From assembly GCF_025751495.1 (NCBI RefSeq), contig NZ_JAOWKZ010000002.1:912001-976000 (forward strand): a DNA stretch of 64,000 nucleotides, given 5' to 3'. Within the stretch, counting starts at the first letter, position 1. The number at the start of each line of letters is the position of its first letter. Under the pieces are notes generated by a model, which made no database searches, was not told the origin of the DNA, and worked only from the letters and a program-made list of their open reading frames with translations. The stretch comes from Albidovulum litorale (GTDB taxonomy: Bacteria > Pseudomonadota > Alphaproteobacteria > Rhodobacterales > Rhodobacteraceae). This document shows positions 18,088 through 26,477 of the stretch, piece by piece. Both the position numbers and the translations under genes were made by a program.

Positions 18088-18449
18088 TCGTTGGCCTCGC
18101 GATCCGAAAGGTAATAAGTGTTGCGCATGGTTTCGTGCACCTCGCACTCCCCCGTCCAGCCGGAGGGGAACATCACGGCGGTGCCCGGCGTGACCTCGAT
18201 CACCTCGCCCGTATCGGAGCGGTAGGTGGCCCGACCGGCGACGAAATTGCAGAACTCGTCCCGCGGTATGGAGAGCCGCCAGTGGCCCGGGGTGCAGACC
18301 CAGATGCCGATTTCGGGGCGGTTCCCCGGCCCCTTGTGGACGAGCTTGCCCGAGGATCGCGAGGTGCCTGAAATGGCGTCAGGCTGGGCGCCCCAGTCGA
18401 CCAGATCGGCCCTTGTCGAGGCGTCGTGAAGATGCGGCGCCGAACTCAC
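18084..18449 (-). CDS. Cupin (DUF861/Cupin_3) protein, copy 3 of 3
   Basis: A 121-residue cupin and the most divergent of the three (EIGIWVCTPGHW, DEFCNFVAGR, VMFPSGWTG). The GTG at 18449 is preferred because it overlaps the glycosyltransferase stop as GTGA and yields an N-terminus (VSSAPHLHDASTRADLVDWG) in line with the paralogues; longer readings run inside the glycosyltransferase gene. Translationally coupled on both sides. Confidence 0.75.
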   Translation of the reverse strand: MSSAPHLHDASTRADLVDWGAQPDAISGTSRSSGKLVHKGPGNRPEIGIWVCTPGHWRLSIPRDEFCNFVAGRATYRSDTGEVIEVTPGTAVMFPSGWTGECEVHETMRNTYYLSDREANE

Positions 18450-19723
18450 TTCGCGAGCCCTTCCAGAAGCTTCGCAGCCTTGGCCGGACCGCTCTGCGCC
18501 TGCATATGCTTGGATGTTGCGGAAAGCTTCGCCGCCATCGCCTTGTCGGTCAGGCAGGTCTCGATCTTCGCCAGAAGCTCCGCGTCCGTCCAGTCGTAGC
18601 GCGGCATCTTGAAGCCGTGACCTGTCTCCTGAACCCTTGTCGCGTTGTCGTGGCCGTCCCAGACATAGGGCATGATGATCGCGGGCTTGCCGAAGTAGAG
18701 GCATTCGGTGAACGAGTTGTTGCCGCCGTGATGGATCACCGCATCGACTTGCGGAATGACCGAGGGCTGCGGAAACCAGCCGGCCACCTGCACGTTGCCG
18801 GGCAGGTCGGAATATTCGGCGGCATAGTCGCCGATGTTCACGAGGGCCCGGTACGGCGACTTCGCCAGCGCCGCGATGATCCGCTTCAGAAGGTCGGTGT
18901 CGCCCGCACCGAGCGAGCCGAAGGAAACGTAGAGAAGCGGGCCGTCGTTGTTCTTGGCAAATGTCGGAACCTCATAGGGTTCCTCTTTCCGGACGCAGCC
19001 TTCGAGATACTGGAACCGCCCTGGGTCCAGCGGCACGTCGCGGTGGAACTTTACCGGCTCGGGGTAGAGGAGGAGGTTCATATAGGGCGAGGCTTCGAAG
19101 AACTGGCCGATCGGATAGGCATCCTCGCCGCATTCGGCGAGGAATGCGTTGAAATCGTCGTGGATCGGCTTGATCACGCTGTTGAATTTGTTTCGGAACG
19201 CCTTGTGGCAGGCCGTGTCATTCTCGCCGCAGCCCGAGAGGTGCGGCGGGATCCCTTCCTCCTCGATCTCGTTTTCGGAACAGGAAATGACGCGGACCCA
19301 TGGCACGCCGTACTGCTTGATCGCCGGGAAGAGGATGACATTGTCAACGGCAATGACGTCGGGCTTCACCTTGGCCAGCACGCCCGGCAGGTCTTTCTGC
19401 GCCCATTTTGCGCTGTCGACGATCGCCTCCCAGCAATCCTTCACATAGTTGTCGATCTGGTCGATCGGCGCCTTGCGGAAATTCGGGATGTGGCCGTTGA
19501 TGAAGTCCTCCCAGAACTTCGCCATCTGCTCGGGCGGCATCGGTTCGGACAAGGCCACGGGATGCGCTTCGAACCCGTAACCCTGATAGACTTCGACAAA
19601 ACCCGGATCGGAGAGGAACACGGCCTTGTGGCCGAGCGCTTCGACCGCTTGCGCGATACCAACGGAGTTCAGCGCCGGGCCAAAGGCGGCTTCGGGGAAG
19701 AAGGCGAAGGTTTTCTGGGCCAT
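18446..19723 (-). CDS. GT1-type glycosyltransferase (UGT/MGT-like), paralogue A
   Basis: A 425-residue GT-B fold enzyme of the UGT/macrolide-glycosyltransferase type. The N-terminal acceptor domain begins FFPEAAFGPALNSVG. The C-terminal donor domain has SFGSLGAGD, the GWFPQPSVIPQ loop and the signature HHGGNNSFTE followed by PYVWDGHDNA, where typical enzymes end in DQ. It should transfer a sugar from a nucleotide donor to a small acceptor in the cytoplasm. It sits between the transporter ATPase and the three cupins. A close paralogue lies on the other side of the promoter region (24616-25932). Acceptor and donor are unknown. Confidence 0.82.
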   Translation of the reverse strand: MAQKTFAFFPEAAFGPALNSVGIAQAVEALGHKAVFLSDPGFVEVYQGYGFEAHPVALSEPMPPEQMAKFWEDFINGHIPNFRKAPIDQIDNYVKDCWEAIVDSAKWAQKDLPGVLAKVKPDVIAVDNVILFPAIKQYGVPWVRVISCSENEIEEEGIPPHLSGCGENDTACHKAFRNKFNSVIKPIHDDFNAFLAECGEDAYPIGQFFEASPYMNLLLYPEPVKFHRDVPLDPGRFQYLEGCVRKEEPYEVPTFAKNNDGPLLYVSFGSLGAGDTDLLKRIIAALAKSPYRALVNIGDYAAEYSDLPGNVQVAGWFPQPSVIPQVDAVIHHGGNNSFTECLYFGKPAIIMPYVWDGHDNATRVQETGHGFKMPRYDWTDAELLAKIETCLTDKAMAAKLSATSKHMQAQSGPAKAAKLLEGLAK

Positions 19724-19738
19724 GGTTGTCTCCCTGTT

Positions 19739-20722
19739 CTAATCGTTGAATTGACGTGTATCGGCGTCGTTCCAGCCGAGCGTGACGGTATCGCCCTCGG
19801 CCACCGGCCTCCGGTCGGCGGCATTGGCCGTGAGGCGGACGAGAAGCGGTTTCGGCGACAAAGGGGTTGCGACGTGAAGCTGCAGGTCGAGCCCGTGATA
19901 GGCCCGCGCCGCAACGCGCCCCTCGACCGTGCGGTCGGCGCTGTCGGGGAAAAGGTGGATGCGTTCGGGGCGGATGGCGAGCGTGCGGCCGCCCTCTTCA
20001 ATGAAATTCATCACGCCGATAAAATCAGCGGCGAAGCGGTTCGCGGGATGTTCGTACACCTCATGCGGGGTGCCGCATTGCAACAGCCGCCCGTCCTTCA
20101 GGATTGCCACGCGGTCGGCCATGACCAAAGCCTCCTCCTGATCATGGGTGACGACGATGAAGGTGATGCCAACCTCATGCTGCAGCCGCTTGAGTTCGAG
20201 CTGCATCGCCGCCCGCAGCTTCTTGTCGAGCGCGCCCAAGGGTTCGTCGAGGAGCACGAGCCGCGGCCGTTTCACCAGCGCGCGGGCGAGCGCGACACGC
20301 TGCCGCTGGCCGCCCGACAGCTGGTCGGGTTTGCGTTTCGCCATCGGCGAAAGCTCGGTGATCTCCATGATCTCGCCAACGCGCGACGCGATGTCGGACC
20401 GGGGTAGACGTTCCATTTCCAGCCCGTAGGCGATGTTCCCCTCCACCGTCATATGCGGGAAGAGCGCGTAGCTTTGGAACATCAGGTTGACCGGCCGACG
20501 GTTGGGCGGTACGCGCGAAATGTCCCTACCGTCCAGCAGGATCGCGCCCGCGTCCGGCGTCTCGAACCCCGCCAGCATCCGCAGCAGCGTGGTCTTGCCC
20601 GACCCGGACGCGCCGAGAAGCGCGAAGAACTCATTCTCCATGATGTCGAGCGACAATCCGTCGACGGCCGTCACCGCACCGAACCGCTTCGTCACACCGT
20701 TGATCGAAAGAAGCGCGGTCAT
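19739..20722 (-). CDS. Spermidine/putrescine-type ABC transporter ATP-binding protein (PotA-like)
   Basis: A 327-residue ATPase of the CUT1/PotA kind. Walker A is GASGSGKTT, Q-loop MFQSYALFPHMT, signature LSGGQRQR, Walker B LVLLDEPLGALD. A C-terminal TOBE domain (LAIRPERIHLFP) follows. The start at 20722 (MTALLSING) overlaps the stop of the upstream permease as ATGA; longer in-frame readings lie within that permease gene. Powers uptake of a cationic amine-type solute with the three genes upstream in the operon. Confidence 0.9.
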   Translation of the reverse strand: MTALLSINGVTKRFGAVTAVDGLSLDIMENEFFALLGASGSGKTTLLRMLAGFETPDAGAILLDGRDISRVPPNRRPVNLMFQSYALFPHMTVEGNIAYGLEMERLPRSDIASRVGEIMEITELSPMAKRKPDQLSGGQRQRVALARALVKRPRLVLLDEPLGALDKKLRAAMQLELKRLQHEVGITFIVVTHDQEEALVMADRVAILKDGRLLQCGTPHEVYEHPANRFAADFIGVMNFIEEGGRTLAIRPERIHLFPDSADRTVEGRVAARAYHGLDLQLHVATPLSPKPLLVRLTANAADRRPVAEGDTVTLGWNDADTRQFND

Positions 20723-21513
20723 GGTGCGATCACCCCCCTGTTCAGCCGCTGCGACAGAGTCAGTGCGGTGACCGAGACAATCATCACCAAGGTTGCCAAC
20801 GCATTGATTTCGGGCGTCACGCCGAAGCGGATCATGGCGAAGATCTGCATCGGCAGGGTGGTGGAGGCGCGACCGGCACCGGCGGTAAAGAAGGCGATGA
20901 TGAATTCGTCGACCGACAGCGTGAACGCGAGAAGCGCGCCGGCGATCACGGCGGGCAGGATCAGGGGCAGCGTCACCCGGCGGAACGTCGTGAAGCCCGA
21001 TGCGCCGAGGTCCGCCGAGGCCTCCGTCACCGACCAGTCGAAGCTCTTGAGCCGCGCCCGAACTACCGCCGAGACGAAGGCCAGGTTGAAGACGACATGG
21101 GAAAGGATGATCGTGTGCAGCCCCATCGGCACTTTCAGGAGCGAGAAGAAGCTCAGAAGCGCGATGGCGAGCACGATGTCGGGAATGATCATCGGCGCGA
21201 AGACCAGCGCCTCCAAGGCGCGGCCCTTTCGCCGCCGGGTTTCGATCCCAAGCGCGAGCAGCGTGCCGAGAACCGCCGCGATGGCTGTCGAGATCATCGC
21301 GACTATCAGCGTGTTGAGAGCGGCCGAGAGGATGTCGCGGTTCGCCATCAATGCGCCGTACCACTTGACCGAAAATCCGGTCCAGGCGGTGGGCAGGCCA
21401 CCCTCATTGAAGCTGAGCGCGACAAGGGTCGCGATAGGGATGTAGAGAAAGGCGAAGACCGCGACGAGAACGACGGCAAGGCTTCGGCGGGTTGCGGGCG
21501 AACGGTCAGCCAT
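20719..21513 (-). CDS. ABC transporter permease, PotC type
   Basis: A 264-residue inner-membrane permease with about six membrane helices and the coupling motif EASADLGASGFTTFRRVTLP, characteristic of the PotC side of polyamine-type importers. It overlaps the PotB-type gene by 8 bases and the ATPase by 4. Partner of the PotB-like permease. Confidence 0.9.
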   Translation of the reverse strand: MADRSPATRRSLAVVLVAVFAFLYIPIATLVALSFNEGGLPTAWTGFSVKWYGALMANRDILSAALNTLIVAMISTAIAAVLGTLLALGIETRRRKGRALEALVFAPMIIPDIVLAIALLSFFSLLKVPMGLHTIILSHVVFNLAFVSAVVRARLKSFDWSVTEASADLGASGFTTFRRVTLPLILPAVIAGALLAFTLSVDEFIIAFFTAGAGRASTTLPMQIFAMIRFGVTPEINALATLVMIVSVTALTLSQRLNRGVIAP

Positions 21514-22372
21514 CGGTGCCCTCCCGCCTTTCGCCCGCGCCCTTCTCGGCGGCGATGGCCTGAAGCGTCAGAAGCCCCATCATGATCGCGATCAGCACCA
21601 TCGAGATCGCCGCCCCGAAGGGCCAGTCGTTCGCGGTCAGGAACTGAGCGTAGATCAGGTTGCCCATCATCTGGAACCGCCCGCCGCCAAGAAGCGCGGG
21701 GGTGATGAAGTTGCCGATGGACAGGACGAAGACGAAGACCACGCCTGCTGCGATCCCCGGAACGGTCATCGGAAGGATCACGCGGCGGAACGTGGTAAAG
21801 GCCGAGGCGCCGAGATCGCGCGACGCCTCGGCAAGTTCCGGGTTCAGCCGGGCAAGCGGCGCGTAGCAGGCGAGGATCACGAAGGGCAGGTAGTTGTAAA
21901 CAAGGCCGGTGATCACCGCGCCTTCGGTGTAGAGCATGGAGGGCGGCTCGCCCTCATATCCCAGCATCCGCAAGCCTTGTGTGATCAGCCCCTCGCGGTT
22001 CAGAAGCACGATCCAGGCATAGGTGCGGATCAGGTAGTTCGACCAGAAGGGCAGCACAGCGAGGAAGAGCAAGAGAGGTTGGCGGTGACGCGGCGCGGCG
22101 GCGATCGCGTAGGCGGCGCCGTAGCCGATGACGACAGCGATCAGCGTGGCAAGCCCCGCGATCCGCGCTGAGGTCAGGAAGATTCCGGCATAGAGCGGAT
22201 CGACGATCAGCGCGAAGTTTTCCAGCGTGAAGGTGTAGTCGATCCCGCCATAAAGCCCGCGCCGGAAGAAGCCGAGCGCAAGGATCAACCCGCAGGGAAC
22301 GACCATGAGCGCGGTCAGCCACATCAAGGCTGGCGCCATCAGAAGGGTCGAGCGGGTATTCGGGCTTTGCAC
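21506..22372 (-). CDS. ABC transporter permease, PotB type
   Basis: A 288-residue inner-membrane permease. The coupling loop reads EASRDLGASAFTTFRRVILP, nearly the same as in PotC, and the long periplasmic loop after helix 1 (YGGIDYTFTLENF) is typical of PotB. It is separated from the binding-protein gene by 54 bases holding a strong hairpin, which may set the ratio of binding protein to permease. Confidence 0.9.
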   Translation of the reverse strand: MQSPNTRSTLLMAPALMWLTALMVVPCGLILALGFFRRGLYGGIDYTFTLENFALIVDPLYAGIFLTSARIAGLATLIAVVIGYGAAYAIAAAPRHRQPLLLFLAVLPFWSNYLIRTYAWIVLLNREGLITQGLRMLGYEGEPPSMLYTEGAVITGLVYNYLPFVILACYAPLARLNPELAEASRDLGASAFTTFRRVILPMTVPGIAAGVVFVFVLSIGNFITPALLGGGRFQMMGNLIYAQFLTANDWPFGAAISMVLIAIMMGLLTLQAIAAEKGAGERREGTDG

Positions 22373-22395
22373 GCGAGGGGTCTTTTTTGGGAAAG

Positions 22396-22421
22396 GGGGC
22401 GGGGCCGGGTGGCCCCGCCCC
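22396..22421 (-). other. Intercistronic GC hairpin between PotD-like and PotB-like genes
   Basis: A perfect 11-bp stem (22396-22406 with 22411-22421) and 4-base loop, directly after the binding-protein stop at 22427. In the direction of transcription it is followed by CTTTCCC rather than a T-run, so attenuation or mRNA protection is more likely than full termination. Confidence 0.6.
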
Positions 22422-22426
22422 TCAGG

Positions 22427-23482
22427 TCACTGCGCGGCCTTGATCGCGCTGACGGCCTTGGCATAGGCGCGGCTCGCCTCGCCCACGTCGCGGAGCTGCT
22501 CCAGCGCGACGAGATCAGCTGGCGCCATGCCCATATTGGGGAAAGCCCCCGCCATGTCAGGCGACAGGCTCTCCATCGCCGGCTTGTTTGGCACCTTGTA
22601 GAGGATGTTCTCCGCCGCCCAGGCGTGGTTCTTGGCGTCGAGAATGTAGTTGATGAACTTGAACGCCCCATCTTTGTTTTCGGACGCCTTCATCACCACC
22701 ATCGTGTCGACCCAGAGGTCGGAGCCCTCTGACGGGATCATGAACTTGATGTCCGGGTTCTCGGCGATGCCGTAGTTGCACCAACCATCCCAGGCATGGA
22801 CCAGCGTCGCCTCGCCCGAGACGAGCTTCGAATAGAAGGTCGTGTCGTCGAAGGCGAGCATCGTCTTCTTTGCCTCGATCAGGTCGGCCTCGACCTCATC
22901 GAGTTTGGCCTGATCGGTTTCGTTCACCGAATAGCCCTTGGCGAGGAACCCGGCGGCCAGAAGCCAGCGGTCGGTGCCAAGCAGCGTGACCTTGCCCGCC
23001 TGCGCCTCGGCCGGATGGAGCAGGTCGTTCCAGGACGTCGGCTCCGGCGATACAAGATCGGAACGGTAGCACAGCCCCGTCGTGCCCCAGGCATAGGGCA
23101 CCGAGAAGCTGTTGCCCGGATCGTGCGGCAAGGCGGCCGCCTCGGGATAGAGGTTTGCAAGGTTCGGCACCTTGCCCGCGTCGATCGGCTCCAGAAGGTC
23201 AAGGTTGTGCAGCACTTCCGCGAAAGGCGAAGACACAAACACTACGTCATAACCCGCGCCGCCTGAGGCGATCAGTTTACCCATGATCTCTTCGTTGGTG
23301 GCGTGGACGACCATCTCGGCGGCCTCGCCGGTTTCGCTGGAGAAAGCCGTAACCGCGTCGGGCGCCATGTAGCCATCCCAGTTCGAGATCACGAGTTCGG
23401 CCGAAGCCGGGCCGGCGGCGGAAAGACCAGCGGCGGCCACACCGGCCAGCAATAGCCGGAAATGAGGGGTCTGTTGTGTCAT
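22427..23482 (-). CDS. Spermidine/putrescine-type ABC transporter substrate-binding protein (PotD-like)
   Basis: A 351-residue periplasmic binding protein. The signal peptide ends near ASAEL; the mature protein begins VISNWDGYMAPDAV, the classic PotD/PotF opening. AWGTTGLCYRSD is the conserved hinge region, and VHAWDGWCNYGIAENPDIKF corresponds to the polyamine-contact region of PotD. The acidic pocket residues cannot be confirmed by eye, so the ligand could be another amine such as a betaine or amino-guanidine. First gene of a nine-gene leftward operon, divergent from the GntR regulator. Confidence 0.88.
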   Translation of the reverse strand: MTQQTPHFRLLLAGVAAAGLSAAGPASAELVISNWDGYMAPDAVTAFSSETGEAAEMVVHATNEEIMGKLIASGGAGYDVVFVSSPFAEVLHNLDLLEPIDAGKVPNLANLYPEAAALPHDPGNSFSVPYAWGTTGLCYRSDLVSPEPTSWNDLLHPAEAQAGKVTLLGTDRWLLAAGFLAKGYSVNETDQAKLDEVEADLIEAKKTMLAFDDTTFYSKLVSGEATLVHAWDGWCNYGIAENPDIKFMIPSEGSDLWVDTMVVMKASENKDGAFKFINYILDAKNHAWAAENILYKVPNKPAMESLSPDMAGAFPNMGMAPADLVALEQLRDVGEASRAYAKAVSAIKAAQ

Positions 23483-23522
23483 TTCAGGTCCTCTTCTGTT
23501 GGATGCCGACCGAGATCAGTCG

Positions 23523-23606
23523 GTATTATTTTTCGATTTTGAACCAATTCAGGACGACTCTTGGCTGATCGCCTTGACCCGATAGTATTATTGAGCGAAA
23601 AAATAC
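23523..23606. promoter_or_regulatory. Divergent promoter/operator region of the polyamine-type cluster
   Basis: An AT-rich patch in an otherwise GC-rich region between the PotD-like gene and gntR. GTATTATT occurs twice (23523-23530 and 23585-23592), and the second copy forms an inverted repeat GTATT-N12-AATAC (23585-23606). CGAAAAAATAC at the right end also mirrors GTATTATTTTTCG at the left. These are candidate sites for the adjacent GntR regulator; exact boxes are not established. Confidence 0.45.
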
Positions 23607-23651
23607 GTCAATACCCAAGGCGGCGCTGATGCTGCCCGTCGGGAAGAAAGA

Positions 23652-24611
23652 ATGATGCAGAGCAACGGCGGAAAAACCGCTTCACCACGACCGCGCCAGA
23701 ACCACCTTGATCTCGCGCGTCGGATTCTCGATGTCGCACGCGAACGGGGCTTGGGACCGGGCGCGCATCTTCCCGAACAGTATCTCGCCACGCAGTGCAA
23801 CGTCTCGCGGACACCTGTCCGTGCCGCCTTGAAACTCCTGACAGAACAGGGGCTTGTCGAACATGAGGCAGATCAGGGCTACAGGCTGGCAAAGGGGGTG
23901 TCGCTGACCGGCGCCTTCGCTGAGCCACTGCCCGACCCCAAAGAAGCAGAGCTTGCCGCACGTATCATCCGCGACCGCGCCGCGCGTCGACTGGACGAAA
24001 CCGTGACGGTGGGCGAGGTGATGCGCCGCTATGACTCGGACCGCCGCACGGTCCTAAAGGCGTTTGGCACCCTTGCCGAGGACGGCCTTGTTTCGCGCGC
24101 ACCGGGCCAGTCCTGGGTTTTCGCAAACCTTCCTGACAGCTTGGAATCGCAGTCCGACAGTCTCGATTTCCGGCTGATTCTCGAACCCGCCGCCTTGACG
24201 ACGCCAGGCTTCTCGCTCGATCACGACCGCGCCGCCGCGTTGCGCCGTGCGATGGTGGCGCTTCTGGCAGAGCCGGACGACCGTCTGGATGGCAACCGCT
24301 TCCGCCAGCTTGACCTGGAGTTCCACATGCTGATTGCGCGCGGGGCCTCAAACCGCTTCGTCAGCGACGCTTTGGCGGCCCATCATCGACTGCGCGGTTT
24401 GCCGGGCGCGGCAGTGCGCAGTAATGTCGTACGGCTCAGGCAGGCGATGCTGGAACACCTTCATATTCTCGATCATCTGGAAAGCGATCAGGTCGCAGTC
24501 GCCGCCGATCTGCTGCGCGTGCACCTGCGCCTGTCGCGCAACCAGCGGCCGAGAGCCGCAAACCGCGGCGTGCCGCCGCTTGCCATCCGCGCCAAGCCGC
24601 GCGAGGGGTGA
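23652..24611 (+). CDS. GntR family regulator with two winged-helix domains and FCD domain
   Basis: A 319-residue regulator. The first winged helix spans about residues 17-82 (ARRILDVARERGLGPGAHLP then VSRTPVRAALKLL). A second, more divergent one spans about 97-155 (AARIIRDRAARRL then RRTVLKAFGTLAEDGLVSR). The FCD-type ligand domain follows (about 170-300, with LEFHMLIARGASN). Most FadR-subfamily GntR proteins have one winged helix and about 230-250 residues, so the extra domain is unusual. It is divergent from the transporter operon and directly upstream of the second glycosyltransferase, making it the obvious local regulator. Confidence 0.82.
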   Translation: MMQSNGGKTASPRPRQNHLDLARRILDVARERGLGPGAHLPEQYLATQCNVSRTPVRAALKLLTEQGLVEHEADQGYRLAKGVSLTGAFAEPLPDPKEAELAARIIRDRAARRLDETVTVGEVMRRYDSDRRTVLKAFGTLAEDGLVSRAPGQSWVFANLPDSLESQSDSLDFRLILEPAALTTPGFSLDHDRAAALRRAMVALLAEPDDRLDGNRFRQLDLEFHMLIARGASNRFVSDALAAHHRLRGLPGAAVRSNVVRLRQAMLEHLHILDHLESDQVAVAADLLRVHLRLSRNQRPRAANRGVPPLAIRAKPREG

Positions 24612-24615
24612 TGGA

Positions 24616-25932
24616 ATGAGCATCGGTCCCACAATCGCGCTTTTCCCCGAAGCAAGTTTCGGCGCCGCGCTGAACTGCGTCGGCATCGCACGGGCGCTGA
24701 AGGCGCGCGGCGCTCGACCGGTCTTTATCTGCCACGCGGGATTTTCGGGCGTCTTCGCTGAATACGGCTTTCAGGAATACCATCTGCCGCTGGCCGACGC
24801 CCCGGTGCCGGAAACCTATTGGCAAGATTTCATCAGTCGCCACCAGCCGCATTTCAATCTCGACCCGGCGGACCAGATCGAGACCTATGTCGCGCCCACT
24901 TGGGATGCGATCGTGGAAACCGCAGAACAGGCCGAGGCGCCGCTGTTCGCCCTCCTGCAACGGCTCAGACCCGATGCGGTGGTTCTTGATAATGTCGTGA
25001 TGTTTCCGGCCATCGTGCGCGCGGGATGTCCGTGGGTGCGGGTGATCTCCTGCGCTGAAACAGAGCTGCCCGACCCGAATGTACCGCCCTACTTATCCGG
25101 TCTCCCGGCGGATGACCGGTTGCACTGGCAAACCTTCGTCGAGCGTTACAATTCAGCGGTCGGGCCCGTTCATCACCGTTATAACAAGTTCCGCTCCCGC
25201 CATGGTTTGCCGCCGCTCGACCAAGGTCAGTTCCTCGAGCCCTCGCCATGGCACAATCTGCTGCTTGCCCCTTCAGTCCTGCGCTATGACCGACAGCACC
25301 AGCTCGACCCGGCGCGCTTTACATTCCTCGAAGGCTGCGTGCGACAGGAAGCGCCTTACCAGGTGCCGGAATTCGCTGCGGGTGAGGGGCCGTTGATCTA
25401 TGTATCCTTCGGCAGCCTCGGGGCGCTGGACACCGAACTCATCAAGCGGCTGATCGTCGTCTTTGCCGAGTTCCCTGCCCGTTTCCTCGTCAATGTCGGG
25501 GCATTCCGGGACGCCTACCGGGCCGTACCCGACAACGTCATTCTCGATCAATGGTTCCCGCAACCGAGCGTCGTGGCCGAGGCGGATCTCTTCATCCACC
25601 ACGGCGGCAACAACAGCTTTTGCGAAGCGCTCTATTACGGCGTCCCGTCGCTCATCATGCCCTATTGCTGGGACGGCCACGACAATGCACGCCGTGCAGT
25701 GGAAACCGGGACCGGCAGGCGGCTCCATCGCGCGCACTGGACGGCGGATGAATTGACAGCAGCGATGCAGTCAGCGCTTGAGGATAGGGAGATGTGCGGC
25801 AGGCTAAAAGATAACGAGAGTCGCATGGTTCCGGAAAACGGAGTGGATCTGGCGGCGGAGCGCATTGTCGAGGCTGCGCGTCAAGGTGCTGTGAAGTCTG
25901 CGCCGTTGATCAGACTTCCAGGGGCGGATTGA
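24616..25932 (+). CDS. GT1-type glycosyltransferase (UGT/MGT-like), paralogue B
   Basis: A 438-residue paralogue of the enzyme at 18446-19723. It shares LFPEASFGAALNCVG, DNVVMFPAIVRAGCPWVRV, YVSFGSLGALDTELIKRL, DQWFPQPSVV and the signature HHGGNNSFCEALYYGVPSL with PYCWDGHDNA. It begins 4 bases after the GntR stop (ATGAG at 24616), so the two are cotranscribed. Two related transferases on opposite arms of one regulatory region suggest two glycosylation steps, or forward and alternative acceptors. Substrate unknown. Confidence 0.82.
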   Translation: MSIGPTIALFPEASFGAALNCVGIARALKARGARPVFICHAGFSGVFAEYGFQEYHLPLADAPVPETYWQDFISRHQPHFNLDPADQIETYVAPTWDAIVETAEQAEAPLFALLQRLRPDAVVLDNVVMFPAIVRAGCPWVRVISCAETELPDPNVPPYLSGLPADDRLHWQTFVERYNSAVGPVHHRYNKFRSRHGLPPLDQGQFLEPSPWHNLLLAPSVLRYDRQHQLDPARFTFLEGCVRQEAPYQVPEFAAGEGPLIYVSFGSLGALDTELIKRLIVVFAEFPARFLVNVGAFRDAYRAVPDNVILDQWFPQPSVVAEADLFIHHGGNNSFCEALYYGVPSLIMPYCWDGHDNARRAVETGTGRRLHRAHWTADELTAAMQSALEDREMCGRLKDNESRMVPENGVDLAAERIVEAARQGAVKSAPLIRLPGAD

Positions 25933-26173
25933 CTAATAGGACGTGCGACAGTTCCGCGGTCGCTTTCGGCGTTGCGAGAACTGCGAGATACGCAACCGTT
26001 CGGTTCGACCGCGTATGACTCCATGGCTTCGGCACTGAGCTGCAATCAAACGGGCGGCTGTCTGTCAATGGGTCGGAATGTGAAAGCTATAACACCTGGG
26101 TGTGAGAAAGCTGGATATCCAGCTCTGTGGGCCCAAGTTCCACCACCTATGGCCGAAGTTTTCCGGAGAGAAT

Positions 26174-26195
26174 TGGTGCGCTTAAGGGACTTTGA
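26174..26195. repeat. Candidate attR: decayed copy of tRNA-Thr 3' end
   Basis: TGGTGC-GCTTAAGGGACT here aligns with TGGTGCCGCTGAAGGGACT of the tRNA-Thr gene at 35743-35761, in the same orientation, with one deletion and one mismatch over 19 positions. Two further A residues upstream also match. This is the expected duplicate left when an element integrates at a tRNA 3' end. Confidence 0.6.
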
Positions 26196-26250
26196 TTGCA
26201 ACGCTATGGTATTGATTTAGTGTACGTAAAAAATGCGGTCAGATAAAAAG

Positions 26251-26271
26251 ACCCCCAATAATGCCCCCAAT
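26251..26271 (-). repeat. TGGGGGCAT-type repeats at left island end
   Basis: Read on the minus strand, two near-adjacent copies: ATTGGGGGCATT (26260-26271) and ATTGGGGGT (26251-26259). The same word recurs at the other island end beside the integrase remnant. I recall such GGGGGCAT repeats near tRNA-targeting P4-type integrases, where they would be arm-type binding sites; that assignment is inference. Confidence 0.5.
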
Positions 26272-26477
26272 CGTTGCGTTGGCGCGAAATTCTCCCACTA
26301 TCCGATCTGGTTTAAGATCCGGCGTATCTAGGCTCCGCGTAGACCTTTGCACTGACGCTTCCGGCCCATTTCGAACCTTCGCCGTGGGGGTCGCTATGCT
26401 GCGCTTGCAACCTGAAGTCTGACATTCGCTTCAATGCAAATGCTTGTCTCAACAGCGATAAGCAGCGTGGGCTGGTG

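Larger units (their letters stand above)
25933..26477. other. 545-base region without a convincing gene; left edge of the genomic island
   Basis: No reading frame here has a recognisable product. An 82-codon open frame at 25972-26220 has no family features and crosses the att-like site. The stretch is less GC-rich than its surroundings. It holds a degenerate copy of the tRNA-Thr 3' end (26174-26195) and two TGGGGG(C/T)-type motifs (26251-26271). The 3' end of the left-hand genes and the right-hand island cargo both stop short of it. Confidence 0.6.

Noticed and set aside
17391-18449. Ureidoglycine aminohydrolase (purine degradation) for the cupins
   Set aside because: Each is a single cupin of about 115 residues, not the two-cupin enzyme, and no allantoin genes are in this operon.
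18413-20407. A 664-codon open frame on the plus strand
   Set aside because: It is wholly antisense to the GT1 and PotA-like genes, has no family features, and arises from codon bias in GC-rich DNA. The same holds for long antisense frames at 14653-15807, 28680-30035, 36030-37478 and 56247-57287.
25972-26220. An 82-codon open frame
   Set aside because: No recognisable motif, poor start context, and it spans the decayed att copy.
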